A stretch of 64,000 nucleotides of DNA from Symbiodinium natans (GCA_905221605.1 CAJNDS010002665.1:1-64000); one strand, 5' to 3'; shown: positions 38,963 to 48,355, numbered from the stretch's first letter. Notes: generated from the sequence alone by a model not told the origin. Numbers and translations: made by a program.

Positions 38963-39563
38963 GGTTCGTTTTGCGGTTTCTGCCTTATAGGCTCAGAAGT
39001 TCTGGTTCAGGGTTGAGTGTTCAGAGGGTTTGGGGTTTGAGGTTTAGGGGTTATGGTTTGGGGCTTACGGCTTAAGGTTTAGGATTGCAGCTTTGGGTTT
39101 GGGGTTTAGGAGGGCGGGGTTTGGTGGTTTAGCCTCAGGCTTCAAGGTGAAGGGTTCTATTTTCGAGTAACGGCTGCGGGCACACAACCCACTGAAAGAG
39201 TAGAGGGCACACTTCTCCATGATGAAACGCGCGGCAGTGCGTGGCCATTGGGCCGGGCAGCTTTTCTTTTTTGCCCATATGCCTCTCTTGTGTACTATAT
39301 AGCCTTAGTACCCCTATAGCTCCTACATACAGCCTTTTCAGTTACCTGGGGACGCAAACCCAACTCCCCTGCCAGCCTCACTATACGCGCTAAATGTATA
39401 GCTAGAAATTTGCTCTGTATTAAGGAATCCCATGCCGCCCCCCCCCCCCTCTGGTCCCCTTCTCAAGTAGTCTTCTGTCAGTGGGGTGCTGAAACACCAA
39501 ACCCCGTAGGTCTAGGGTCTAGGGTTTAGGGTTCAGGGTCTAGGGTTAGGGTGTAAGATCTAG
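38963..39563. other. Mixed region, one ATG frame
   Basis: 39219-39299 has an ATG frame MMKRAAVRGHWAGQLFFF ending TAG, possibly a first exon. 39290-39460 is AT-richer, with a C10 run. TTTAGGG variants lie at 39005-39125 and 39505-39560. Confidence 0.3.
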
Positions 39564-39852
39564 CTTAATTCAACATCATTTGGGTGCTGGATGGGATGCT
39601 ATGACACTGAGGTACCGAAAGCCAATCCAGAGAGGGCCAGTGGTCACCAACGCCACGCTGCAACTATATCCCACCGAACCTTGGGAAAGAAACGATTTGT
39701 GATTGGGGTTTTTGGGTTTAGGGTTTAAGGGTTAAGGGTTTAGGGTTTAGGGTTTGGTGATCACATGGGCTTTCGCGGTTTGTGCATGGGCGCAGGTTGG
39801 TGGCTTTGGGGTTGCAATTGAGAGTTTAAATTTCCCTCAGCCGAAACCCTAA
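39564..39852 (+). CDS. Two-exon 3' gene fragment
   Basis: Exons 39564-39698 (45 codons, phase 0 both ends) and 39796-39852. The first reads STSFGCWMGCYDTEVPKAN, HAATISHRTLGKKRF before GTGATTGGGG; a second frame is also open (RKPIQRGPVVTNATLQLYP). Exon 2, after CATGGGCGCAG, reads VGGFGVAIESLNFPQPKP and takes its TAA from the telomeric CCCTAA. Unknown product. Confidence 0.45.
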
Positions 39853-39984
39853 ACCCTGTGCCGTAAACCCTAAAGCCTACGCCATGAAACCTAAAGCCCT
39901 AAAGGCCAAAGCCAGCCAAAGCCGAAAGCCTAAGCCAACCCTAAGGGTTTAGGGTTTAATTAACACCGCACGTACAACCCAACT

Positions 39985-40115
39985 ACTAACCATGTTCGGG
40001 CACAAGCCCTAAACCCCAAACCCCAAACCCCAAACCCCAAACCCCAAACCCCAAACCCCAAACCCCAAACCCCAACCCCCAACCCCCAAACCCCAAACCC
40101 CAAACCCCAAACCCC
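39985..40115. repeat. CCCCAAA array
   Basis: About fourteen CCCCAAA heptamers, a homogeneous variant array, giving a GFGVWGL pseudo-protein on the minus strand. Confidence 0.95.
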
Positions 40116-40121
40116 ACCGAG

Positions 40122-40814
40122 GACCGCGCCTCCAGAGCCATTTTGCAGCTCTCCGCAGTTGGACCCGACGCTTTCCTTCCGAGGATGCGGTGTCTTTGGC
40201 GCAAGGTTTGCGGGAGTGGGGGGGGGGGGTTAGGGTTTAGGGACTAGGGTCTCGGGTCTAGGGTTTAGAGTCACTAGAGTTTAGGGTTTAGGGTTTAGGG
40301 TTTTGGAGTTCCTTTGTTTCAGGTTCAAAGTTTTAAGGTTTTAGAGCTTTAGGGCTTTGAGGCTTTGGGGTACCCAGGGGGGTTGAAGTCTTGGGGGCTA
40401 CTTGCGGCTACTTGCGAAGCACAGCTTGACAAGCTGAAGCCGCCAAACCCCAAACCCTAACCCTCAAACCCTAAACCCTAAACCCTAAACCCTAGCCCTT
40501 AAACCCTAAATCATAAACCCTTAGCCCGAAACCCTATCCCAGGCATCTGTTTCGGCGTGGAGTCTGGAAAGACGGGCCCCCCTTGTGATTGCGAGGCATG
40601 GGTGAGAACGGATTTGCAGTTGAGGGTTTAGGGTTTAGGGTTTAGGGTTTAGGGTTTTGTTGCATGGGCTTTGGGTTTTTTTGGGGGGTTATTGGGTTTC
40701 CGGCTTTAGGGTTATAGCTTGGGTGTAGGGCTTGGGAGCTATCTAGCTTAAGGACTCGGGTCCTCTGAGCATGATTTCAGGCGTGGGGGGCCTTGGTGGC
40801 TCGCTGAGTTTTAG
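40122..40814 (+). CDS. Three-exon 3' gene fragment
   Basis: Exons 40122-40205, 40543-40601 and 40781-40814, in phase to TAG at 40812. Reads DRASRAILQLSAVGPDAFL, MRCLWRK, ASVSAWSLERRAPLVIARH and RGGPWWLAEF. Acceptors CCCCACCGAG, CCTATCCCAG, CATGATTTCAG; donors GTTTGC and GTGAGA. Both introns include telomeric arrays. Unknown product. Confidence 0.5.
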
Positions 40815-41110
40815 CGATTTTGCGTTTTGGGTGTATGGGTTGATGTTGATCAACTTGTCGCTTTCAAAAAGTTCCTCGGGGTTTAGGGTTTAGGGGGTTT
40901 AGGGTTTTGGGGGTTGAGGGTTCAGGGGGTCTGGGGTTCAGCGGGGTTTATGTCTTTAGGGGTTTAGGGTTTTGGGTGGATTTAGGAGGCTTAGGGTTTA
41001 GGGGGTGTAGGGTTTAGGTCATGTTACCGCGCACATTTGTAGTGTTGTTCAAGCTGTAGGGTTGAATTTGTAGGGTGGAGGGTGTTGAATTTGTTGAGTG
41101 GAGGGTTCAG
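40815..41110 (+). other. TTTAGGG variants with weak 5' exons
   Basis: 40829-40876 reads DVDQLVAFKKFLG or, in another frame, GLMLINLSLSKSSS before GTTTAGGG, and could be an upstream exon of the next gene. The rest is GGGTTTAGG variants. Confidence 0.3.
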
Positions 41111-41500
41111 GAGTTTAAGCCCTATAAGCCCTTAAAAACCAACCTCCTTGCGGTCTCAATCTGCTTGGAAGAGGCAGTTGCCTCTCTCCTTTTGGGGTTT
41201 TCGGTTCCCCCAAAGGAGTTGCTAGACTTTTTTTGGATATGGTTGTGCTGGGGGGCCACTGAGGTTTAAGGCTTAGGGCTTTGGAGTTTACAAGGGGGGG
41301 CCCCATAGTTATAAGTAGAGTTAGAAGGGCCCAAATTGTGTTGTGAGTATAGTTAGTACAGCAAGGGGTGGTAGGGGCTTTGCTCTGTCTTGCTGTCGGA
41401 AGGTGCACTGTGCAGAGGGGCACGAGAAAGTGGGCAGCGTGGCGACCGGCCAGCACCTCGCCGACAAGGGCCGTTTAAACCCCAAACCCTGGGACCCTAG
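41111..41500 (+). CDS. Two-exon 3' gene fragment with a hydrophobic helix
   Basis: Exons 41111-41263 (51 codons, phase 0) and 41375-41500. Exon 1 after GAGGGTTCAG reads YKPLKTNLLAVSICLEEAV, ASLLLGFSVPPKELLDFF, IWLCWGATE before GTTTAAGG; the frame is open upstream too. Exon 2 after GGTGGTAG reads GLCSVLLSEGALCRGARES to TAG at 41498, within telomere-like repeat. The intron has a GTTATAAGTAGAGTTA element remnant. Possibly membrane-associated. Unknown family. Confidence 0.55.
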
Positions 41501-41537
41501 GACCCCTTAAAAGTTAAGCTAACTCAACCCTTAACCT

Positions 41538-41672
41538 TGCGGATCCTACTATTGGGGTAGAAGGCCCCCCATAAGGGGGACTCTGGAAATCCGGTTTGTA
41601 TCCCGTAGAAGCCCTTGTAGAACTCCCTATCACCTCCATTACTAACCCTACTTACGAAGTCAAAAGGGCTTC
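41538..41672. mobile_element. Family K element, fullest copy
   Basis: GTAGAAGGCCCCCCATAAGGGGGACTCTGGAAA, then GTAGAAGCCC and a right half CTTACGAAGTCAAAAGGGCTTCC that matches family M (56733-56843), so two element types overlap. The frame after it (REPQRLEIEWSIDQGNS) may be an exon. Confidence 0.5.
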
Positions 41673-41845
41673 CAAGCAGGGCAGGGGCCCGTGAACCTCA
41701 AAGACTTGAGATCGAATGGAGTATTGACCAAGGAAACTCTAAACCCGAAACCCTAAACCGCGAACCCTGAACCCTAAACCCTAAACCCAATCTTGTTTAG
41801 GGTTTGAGGCTTAAGTCTACGGGGAGCCTGATCAAGCCCCTCTAG

Positions 41846-42028
41846 GGTGTTGAAGCTGTGCTTGTCGGGCGAACCGCAAACCCGAGCTTTGCTACTGTGA
41901 GTGAGGTTCTTTGGAATGTTCCCCCTGATACTAACAGTCCTTAATCGGGATTGGATGAAAGTTCCCCTATTAGAGTCCCGATTCAGGACTGTTAGTATAA
42001 GGTGGAACATCCGAAGAGGTTCTATTGA
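41846..42028 (+). CDS. Two-exon 3' gene fragment, intron is a family B element
   Basis: Exon 41846-41917 (24 codons, phase 0) after AGCCCCTCTAG reads GVEAVLVGRTANPSFATVS, EVLWN. The intron 41918-42016 is the family B element (GTTCCCCCTGATACTAAC...AACATCCGAAG). The last exon is four codons to TGA at 42026. An internal GTGAGT at 41898 is an alternative donor. Confidence 0.45.
41914..42012. mobile_element. Family B element
   Basis: GGAATGTTCCCCCTGATACTAACAGTCCTTAAT...ATTCAGGACTGTTAGTATAAGGTGGAACATCC, a near-perfect palindrome of about 99 bp. Confidence 0.85.
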
Positions 42029-42125
42029 CAGTACATTCTAGGGCTTAGGGTTGAGGACTTCGGGTGTACATAGATGCTTATTAACTTACTGAAAAACGCA
42101 GGCCTGCATCCCCCTAAACCATAAG

Positions 42126-42204
42126 GAAGAGCTGCGTGGCGACAGAGTTCCAGTGTCCGCGGGCGATCTCGGCGGACGGCGAGTGCCTGCCGCCGGCAGC
42201 AGAG
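42126..42204 (+). CDS. Cysteine-rich exon
   Basis: After AACCATAAG, before GTCTTGGG. Reads KSCVATEFQCPRAISADGEC then LPPAAE, three cysteines. Cysteine spacing and EFQCP...GECLP recall the start of an LDL-receptor class A repeat but the segment is too short to assign. The KSC opening is shared with exons at 45287 and 58161. Confidence 0.45.
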
Positions 42205-42242
42205 GTCTTGGGCTAGCGACATGGTCCCTTCAATAGCTACTG

Positions 42243-42352
42243 TTTGCTTACGAACCCTAAAAGAATCAAAAAACAATAATGCCTATATTACCCTTATAAT
42301 CTGATATGGAAGACTATTTTTGTTTATTTTTTGGAGGTTCTCTAGCAAATAC
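42243..42352. mobile_element. Family C element
   Basis: GTTTGCTTACGAACCCTAAAAG...GGAGGTTCTCTAGCAAATAC, AT-rich centre with ATTACCCTTATAATCT. Confidence 0.6.
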
Positions 42353-42519
42353 TAGATAGGGTCATGTACCCCTTGTATACCACCCTTGAAAAAGGGTTTA
42401 ATTAGGGTTCAGGGTGTGGCGTTTAGGGTTTCGGGTTTAGGGTTTAGGGAACCTTCATAACCCTAAACCCTAAAGCCTAAACCCTAAACTTTTTGGGGTT
42501 TAGGGAACCTTCATATACC

Positions 42520-42600
42520 CCTTACGTACCCCTAGAAAACCCAAGGGCCCATACTTCAGAGCCCTTTGAGGAAGGCAAGGGACCAGATTAAGGGACCATG
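42520..42600. mobile_element. Family L element
   Basis: Right part AGGAAGGCAAGGGACCAGATTAAGGGACCATGG is the reverse complement of CATGGTCCCTTATCTTGGCCCCTTGCCTTC at 43703. Relatives at 51777-51918 and about 60365-60460. Confidence 0.45.
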
Positions 42601-42670
42601 GAACCCCTAAACCCCAAACCCCAAACCCTAAACCCTAAACCCTAAACCCTAAACCCTAAACCCTACACAG

Positions 42671-43028
42671 GCCCATTTCAGGTGGAAGCGCTGAAGGAGC
42701 GTCTGGGATTTAGGATCTATCCTTCAGGGTTTGGGTTAAGCTACCACTCAACCCTAAACCCTTAAACTGTCCTAAACCCTATACGCCCTAAACCTCAAAC
42801 CTTAAACCCTAGACTCTAAACCTCAAAGCCTGAACCCTAAACCCCAATCACGAAGCCCCTAACCCTAAGCCCTGACGCGTCAACCCCAAGCCCAGTAGCC
42901 CGTGCCGTATACCTCTCCCTAAACCCGAAATGCAAAACCCTAAACCCAAAGCCCTAAACCCTAAACCCTAAACCCTGAACCCTGAACCCTAAACCCTAAA
43001 CCGCAGATCGTGGAGCCCAAACCCCTGA
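42671..43028 (+). CDS. Two-exon 3' fragment
   Basis: Exons 42671-42728 (after CCCTACACAG, before GTTTGGG; PFQVEALKERLGFRIYPS) and 43007-43028 (after CTAAACCGCAG; SWSPNP to TGA). In phase. The intron is mainly CCCTAAA-type repeats. Confidence 0.45.
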
Positions 43029-43283
43029 ATCCCTAATCCCCAAAGCCCATAAAGTCCCTCTGATGAACCCTAAACCAAACACCTTAGTAGTTACTACTAA
43101 GGTTTAGGGTTTAGGGTTTAGGGTTTAGGGTTTAGGGTCCACTCAGGGTCTTGTTAGTAGTTTAAACGCTGTTGTGAGGGTTGAGCGACTGTTTCTACCC
43201 GAAAGCTTCGTCGCGATTAGGGTTCAGCGTGAGGTGAAAATTCCAATGAACCAGAGCGTCCGTTGTTGGAGAGCAACCTTGCT

Positions 43284-43534
43284 TTAAACAATGTTGCTTG
43301 GTGAAGGCATTGATTGAGCGACCTTGCTATATCCAAAGCATTTGTGCTTGTCCTTAGTCCTGCGTGCAGATTCCTCCTTTGGGTAGTCCCTTTCAACAAT
43401 GGGACGCACCCGTGTCATCAAGAACCACTTGAAAACGAAGAATGAGATTGTGAATGACACGCTCAAGACCAAGACGGCGATGACAAACCTTTCCAACAGG
43501 TCTGGCGAGATTTCAGGTGCTTCATCCTCGTGGC
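43284..43534 (-). CDS. Minus-strand exon with a transmembrane segment
   Basis: On -, after AAAGACGCAG, 83 codons to TAA: HEDEAPEISPDLLERF, then hydrophobic VIAVLVLSVSFTISFFVF, then KWFLMTRVRPIVERDYPKEE and a basic tail. Looks like a single-pass membrane protein with a basic stop-transfer sequence. Opposite it, a + frame begins with ATG 43399 (MGRTRVIKNHLKTKNEIVN) and has G/C-rich third positions, so the strand is not certain. No telomeric repeats inside. Confidence 0.45.
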
Positions 43535-43702
43535 CTGCGTCTTTATCATGTTTGGAAACCCTCAGCCCGAAACCCGAAATCCTCAACCCTAAGTCCTACA
43601 CGGTGGCCCAGGATCCGACCTCCCCTTCAAGACTCTGAAACCTGCGCCGATGTCCCAACGAATCTTGTAAACCCTCAGCCCTGAAGGTTTTAGGGTTTAG
43701 TC

Positions 43703-43790
43703 CAGGGAAGTTACATGGTCCCTTATCTTGGCCCCTTGCCTTCTTCGTAAAAGGTTCTGAAGTATAGGCCAGCAAGGGACTCCCTAAGAT
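43703..43790. mobile_element. Family L element
   Basis: CATGGTCCCTTATCTTGGCCCCTTGCCTTC at the left; right side GGCCAGCAAGGGACTCCCTAAGAT is partly complementary. Confidence 0.45.
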
Positions 43791-43869
43791 TGGGTTTAGG
43801 GTTAGGGTTTAGGGTTTAGGGTTTAGGGTTTAGGGTTTAGGGTTTAGGGTTTAGGGCTTAGGGTGAAAG

Positions 43870-43946
43870 CCAAAAACTGGTTGCTTGAGGGTCAGCTCGG
43901 GAGGGCTGGAGAAGGACGGCTTTCGGGGTTGCCTCTGACGCTTTGA
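43870..43946 (+). CDS. Terminal exon candidate
   Basis: After GGGTGAAAG; reads KNWLLEGQLGRAGEGRLSG, LPLTL to TGA at 43944. Phase in 1. No upstream partner found. Confidence 0.4.
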
Positions 43947-44091
43947 ACGTTTTCGGGCCTTTGGGTCTTTGGGGTTTAGGGCTCAGGGTTTAGGGCTTAG
44001 GGTGTAGTAGGGTTTTTTTGTTTTTTACAGGGGGCCCTAAGTCCTCTGAGCCCTCAAAACCCTAAACCCTGGGATCTTGGGTTTTGGGCAG

Positions 44092-44330
44092 TGGCTGGAG
44101 AGGGCAAAACCCAAAACCCCATAAGCCCTAACCCCAAGAACCCTACAACCCCTAAACCATACCAGCCCGAAACCCTACGCCCTAGAAGCTCTGAAGTCCC
44201 CAAGCCCTCAACCCTGAACCCTAACCCCTACTTACTTCGCCTTCAATTAATCTTCAAATGTTTTGGGTTTCCTTATTTAGTAGGAATAACTTTTTCCCCT
44301 TGGTTATTGGAGAAGTAAGCCTATGAGCCC
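44092..44330 (+). CDS. Weak terminal exon and unassigned AT-rich tail
   Basis: 44092-44124 after TTTTGGGCAG reads WLERAKPKTP to TAA. The overlapping 75-codon frame 44091-44318 is mostly translated CCCTAAA-type repeat, then an AT-rich segment with FKCFGFPYLVGITF. Confidence 0.25.
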
Positions 44331-44391
44331 TAAACCCTAAACCCTAAACCCTAAACCCTAAACCCTAAACCCGAGACAGCCTTACCCTCAG

Positions 44392-44672
44392 GTCTCGATG
44401 AGCAGACGAACAAGCCGACCATGCAGTTCTGCTGCGACGAGCCCGGCGCTCAGCCGCGCCTTAGGGTTTAGGGTTTAGGGTTTAGGGTTTAGGGTTTAGG
44501 GTTTAGGGTTTAGGGTTTAGGGTTTAGGGTTTCGGGTTTGGGGTTTGGGGTTTGGGGTTTGGGGTTTACGGTTTAGGGCTGATAGGGTTTATAGGGTTTA
44601 AGGGAGGGCTTCCGGCAGGGGCTTGAGGGTAGTAAGTTCCTGTTTGACCAGTTGCGGGCTTTGGTTTCATAA
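44392..44672 (+). CDS. Two-exon 3' gene fragment, CC motif
   Basis: Exons 44392-44465 and 44619-44672, in phase to TAA at 44670. Acceptors CCTTACCCTCAG and TTCCGGCAG, donor GTTTAGGG. Reads LDEQTNKPTMQFCCDEPGA and GLEGSKFLFDQLRALVS. The intron has ten TTTAGGG units then a TTTGGGG run. Unknown product. Confidence 0.5.
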
Positions 44673-45286
44673 GTTTAGGGTTGGGGATGTAAGGGTTACA
44701 GGTTCAGTGATAAGCGTTTAAGGCTCATAAGTTTCGTGCTGCTTGCTTCAGGGTTTAGGGTTTAGGGTTTCGGGTTCAGGGTTGCGGGCTTAAGGGTTGT
44801 GACTCTAGGGTTGTGGGTTCTAGTTGAGGGAGAGTCTTTGGGAATGTGTGTTTTGGTTAGGGGTTTGGCCTTTGGGGCTTTGCGGGTACGAAAACCCTAA
44901 GCCCTATAATCTAAACCCCAAGCCCTATGCCCTAAACCCTAAGCCCTAATCCCTAAACCCTAAACCTGAAATCCTTTCTGACACTAGGCCCTATGCCCTA
45001 AACCCTAATTAAGCCCTAAACCCTGAACCTGAAATCCTTTCTGATCTCTGAACCTTGAGCCCCCACACCCTCTTCTAGGTCAGCTCTCCAGCTTCCGAGA
45101 GCCCCGGTAGACCCTAAACCCTAAGTCCTAGAAAGCAATGCATCTTAGGGCGTCTCGCGCTCCCAAAAGGGCTTGATTGCCCATGGGGCAACCCTAAGCC
45201 CTAAACCCCCAAGCCCCATAGACCCTAAGCCCTAGCATCGCAGGGCCTGGGGCGCAAACATCCCCCCGACGTCACTTACTAGCAAG

Positions 45287-45591
45287 AGCTGCCGCGACAT
45301 CACGGAGGAGTGCATGGCACAGCTGAGTAGGGTTTAGGGTTTGGGGTTTGGGGTTTGGGGTTTGGGGTTTGGGGTTTGGGGTTTGGGGTTTGGGGTTTGG
45401 GGTTTGGGGTTGCGGTTTGGTTTACGGTTGAGCGCTTTTACCCAGAACCTCAGAAGGATGAAAGTGTCCAGAGTGTCGGATTCGGGGTTTAGGGTTTTGC
45501 GTAGTTGTTGGAATTTCCCTGAACTTGAAGCCTTATTATTCCTTGGCAACTCTTGGTCTAGAAAATGCCAAAGCCAAAGGCTCAGCATTGA
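45287..45591 (+). CDS. Three-exon 3' gene fragment, SC-ITEE-C exon
   Basis: Exons 45287-45326, 45446-45486 and 45562-45591, in phase to TGA at 45589. Reads SCRDITEECMAQL, KPQKDESVQSVGFG and KMPKPKAQH. Donors GTAGGGTTTAGGG and GTTTAGGG, acceptors GCTTTTACCCAG and TTGGTCTAG. The first exon resembles 58161-58231 (ACEDITEEEECLNSQQL). Intron 1 is a TTTGGGG array. Confidence 0.5.
45332..45412. repeat. TTTGGGG array
   Basis: About ten TTTGGGG heptamers. Translated frames on either strand (GFGVWGL, PKPQTPN) are repeat products. Confidence 0.95.
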
Positions 45592-45657
45592 GATAGGGTT
45601 TAGGGTTTAGGGTTCAGGGTTTAGGGTTCACGCAACATATCTTGAATGGATTTCTAG

Positions 45658-45717
45658 CTCTCTCATTCCTCCACCCAAAACCAGGGGTGCTATTCGGTAC
45701 CCAGCAGTCCGTTTTAG
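45658..45717 (+). CDS. Terminal exon candidate
   Basis: After TGGATTTCTAG; reads LSHSSTQNQGCYSVPSSPF to TAG. A single exon with a weak acceptor. Confidence 0.25.
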   Translation, partial: LSHSSTQNQGCYSVPSSPF

Positions 45718-45786
45718 TAAACCATAGTCTCTGGGTGCCTAATGCCGTCGTACCAGTGGTACAAATGGACAGGACTCTAACCCAAA

Positions 45787-45962
45787 ACCCTAAACCCTAA
45801 ACCCTAAACCCTAAACCCTAAACCCTAAACCCTAAACCCTAAACCCTAAACCCTAAACCCTAAACCCTAAACCCTAAAAAACCCTAAACCCTAAACCCTA
45901 AACCCTAAACCCTAAACCCTAAACCCTAAACCCTAAACCCTAAACCCTAAACCCTAAACCCT
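45787..45962. repeat. Long (CCCTAAA)n array
   Basis: About twenty-four units with one AAAAACC interruption at 45876. Ends CCCTAG before the exon region at 45990. Confidence 0.95.
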
Positions 45963-45989
45963 AGGCTTCCTTGCGAGAGTCAGTGAGAG

Positions 45990-46746
45990 GACAAAGAGTG
46001 CTTGACCAGCGTCCAGTCGGCCATGGGTGTGGACGCGGGCAAGGCGCAGGATGCTTGTTTTGGGGTTTAGGGTTTAGGGTTTAGGGTTTAGGGTTTAGGG
46101 TTTAGGGTTTAGGGTTTTGGGGTTTAGGGTTTAGGGTTTAGGGTTAGGGTTTTAGGGTTTTAGGGTTTTAGGGTTTAGGGTTTTAGGGTTTAGGGTTTAG
46201 GGTCTTAGGGTTTAGGATTTAGGGTTTAGGGTTAGGTTTAGGGTTTAGGAATTTTGGTAAACCCACGGGGGTAGGTTTGAACATAATTTTTAAGTTGCTA
46301 TTACCCTTAATCCCCTAAACAAATCTCATAAAGCGATGAGATTTTCACTTTTTAATCGGGCTCCCGAACCTCCCCCGGCCCAGAATTGTGTCCCCAACCC
46401 TAAACCCTAAAGCCTGCCCCCCAAACCCTAACCTCCAAACCCTAAACCCCAAACCCTGAACCCCAAACCCTAAACCCCAAACCCTAAACCCTGAGCCCTG
46501 AACCCTAAACCCCCAGGCTGGGCAACCCTGCTGCTGGAGCCGCGGCGGCTTCGGCTCAGACTCCTCTCTGGCTTTTTGGATGGATTGGCGTTAGGGTTTA
46601 GGGTTTAGTGTTTAGGCTTTGGGGTTTAGGGTTTAGGGTTTGCTGTGATAGGGCGTAGATGCTGTGAAGGTTTGGATGCAGCAGCGGCTCGAATGCCTCG
46701 TCAGGTGCGAAGAGCAGTTCTGGCCCGATTGTGGAGGGCCATCTAA
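45990..46746 (+). CDS. Three-exon 3' gene fragment, cysteine-rich
   Basis: Exons 45990-46064, 46517-46589 and 46682-46746, in phase to TAA at 46744. Reads DKECLTSVQSAMGVDAGKA, AGQPCCWSRGGFGSDSSL and PAARMPRQVRRAVLARLWR. Acceptors GTGAGAG, CCCCAG and GGATGCAG; donors GTTTAGGG and GTTAGGG. Intron 1 (452 bp) holds a TTTAGGG array, an element-like AT-rich block at 46260-46370 and CCCTAAA repeats. Unknown product. Confidence 0.5.
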
Positions 46747-46824
46747 TACTTGTCTCCCACCCCACGCCGTCCGAGGCGGCAAAACCACCCAAACCTATTC
46801 CTTTTAGGGTTTAGGCCTAAACTC

Positions 46825-47223
46825 ATGACAATCGCTTACTTTCCACAAAAATCCTTTCCGTCATGGATGGCCACTTTCAGCGAAGGGAAAGGTTTGAGCC
46901 TAGGTCCTCAGCTGCATAGGAAAGGAGAGGTTTGCAGAGTCAGGAGGAGGGAGCGGGGAGGTTCAGGAGGGGTCATGGGGCCAAGAAAGGCCCGCCGGGC
47001 CATGGCGGGTGAGTGGGGGGGTGAGGCCAGGACCGACCAAGTCAGGCAAGTTTCAGGCCCCCTGATCCCTGAACACGCTGCGGCGAGGGTCCTGGGGGTA
47101 CCCCCCCCGAGAATGCCAGCCTCCTTCTGACCATGCGAGAAGAACGTGTTCCGGTACCGGGCCATCGTGGGTCCTCCGGGCTGCAGGAGGCGGGCAAGCG
47201 ACCTGGGTCGACTTTCGCCATAG
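46825..47223 (+). CDS. Complete three-exon small gene, ATG to stop
   Basis: Exons 46825-46891, 46938-46960 and 47143-47223. ATG opens MTIAYFPQKSFPSWMATFS; donor GTTTGAG; exon 2 (after GGTTTGCAG) adds SGGGSGE before GTTCAGG; exon 3 (after TGCGAGAAG) reads NVFRYRAIVGPPGCRRRAS to TAG at 47221. About 57 residues. A longer frame covering 46750-47130 and a GTGAGT at 47010 are alternatives. No telomeric repeats inside, unlike most models. Confidence 0.45.
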
Positions 47224-47241
47224 ACGTCGAAGGGCTTAAGC

Positions 47242-47268
47242 GCCGCCCCCCTTCTGTAGGGGGGCGGC
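47242..47268. other. Strong GC stem-loop after a stop codon
   Basis: GCCGCCCCCC, loop TTCTGTA, then GGGGGGCGGC: a perfect 10-bp stem, 19 bases past the stop of the preceding gene model. It could act in the 3' untranslated RNA or be a chance palindrome; function unknown. Confidence 0.6.
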
Positions 47269-47433
47269 CTAGGCCCTGAGTTTAAGGCCTAGGGTTTGGG
47301 GTTACAGGGTGTAGCGCCATTGTTGTAGGGTTAAGCTTTATAGCGTTGCAGGGTAATAGGGTTACAGGGATGTAGGGTTAGTAGGGTTGCAGAGTCCAGG
47401 GTTTGGGGTTTAGGGTTTGGGGCTTGGCTTTAG

Positions 47434-47679
47434 AGTCGTGAAGCTGTCAGCATGCACGGCACTACCTTGATTGGAGGTTCATGGTTCTTCTCTTAAGCAA
47501 CTATACCTGTACTTATCACTGTACTTATATCCATATTGGGGCACTTCAGGGGCTTAGAAGTGGGTTATAAGAATAGTTACAATTGGTTAATGAGTACCAT
47601 GAAGCTCCAAGCAGCCTTCAAACTTACCCACGCCAATGGCGTCTGCACACTTCTCGCTATCATTCTCCGGCAGTTTTGA
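47434..47679 (+). CDS. Two-exon 3' gene fragment, intron is a family A relative
   Basis: Exons 47434-47476 and 47612-47679. Reads SREAVSMHGTTLIG then AFKLTHANGVCTLLAIILRQ to TGA at 47677. The 135-bp intron starts GTTCATGGTTCTTC and ends ATGAAGCTCCAAG. The join is in phase; exon 2 is hydrophobic at its end. Unknown product. Confidence 0.5.
47470..47611. mobile_element. Family A relative used as an intron
   Basis: TTGGAGGTTCATGGTTCTTC at the left, GTTAATGAGTACCATGAAGCTCCAA at the right; inner ACTTATA/TTATAAG arms are decayed. Confidence 0.7.
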
Positions 47680-47765
47680 GGGTCCGGCCCAACCCCACAA
47701 CTTCAAAGGCCCCCAAAACCCTCAACACCACAACCCGAAAGCGCAGTTTCGTTAAAGGACTTTGT

Positions 47766-47842
47766 ACCTAAGTTCGGATACGTATAACCCAATACAGGGT
47801 CCCCCATAATTCGACATACCACTAGGGGGCCCCTCCCTGTGA
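47766..47842. mobile_element. Family G element, partial
   Basis: CTAAGTTCGGATACGTATAACCCAATACAGGGTCC...CTAGGGGGCCCCTCCCTGTGAG, matching the right two thirds of the copy at 58013. Confidence 0.55.
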
Positions 47843-47855
47843 GGTTAAAAACAAG

Positions 47856-47943
47856 AGATTCTTTCCTTGTGGATCATAGGCCCTCAGCATTTGGAAGCGT
47901 GCAACTTGTGGCTCCTTTTCCGGGAGTTCGAGCCGAAGAAATG
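47856..47943 (+). CDS. Exon candidate following a family G element
   Basis: After TTAAAAACAAG, before GTAGTTAGG. Reads ILSLWIIGPQHLEACNLWL, LFREFEPKK. Another frame (VDHRPSAFGSVQLVAPFPG) is also open. Phase in 1, out 2. Confidence 0.4.
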
Positions 47944-48119
47944 GTAGTTAGGACCCAAACTAGGCCCTTATTCCCTTTTCTTAGGGTTTGGGACCCCAGA
48001 AAACAGAAACCGTATCCGCCTTTAAACTATAAGTAAATAATCCCCAAGAAGCTACAGTTGGGGTCCGGGTAAAGCCACCACCAGAGAGCTCCTGACCTCC
48101 CCCAAAACCTTAAACCCTA

Positions 48120-48336
48120 ACCCCCCCCCCCCCCCTCCCCCCCCCCTCCTCCCCCCCCCACCCCCCCCCCCCACCCCCCCCCCCCCCCCCCCCCCCCCCT
48201 CCCCCCCCCTCCCCCCTCCCCCCCCCCCTCCCCCCCCCTCCCCCCCCTCCCCCCCCCCCCCCCGCCCCCCCTCCCCACCCCTCCCTCCCCCTCCCTCCCT
48301 AAACCCTAAACCCTAACCCTAACCCCCCCCCCCCCC
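48120..48336. repeat. C-rich tract with scattered T
   Basis: About 180 bp of C with isolated T and A, ending in three CCCTAAA/CCCTAA units and another C13. The complementary strand is an almost pure G tract. Confidence 0.95.
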
Positions 48337-48355
48337 ACCGTGGGGGTGTTCGAAG

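Noticed and set aside
39986-40204. Minus frame rich in GFGVWGL
   Set aside because: Direct translation of the CCCCAAA/TTTGGGG array. The same applies to frames at 45334-45610 and the GLGF/GFRV tails of many others.
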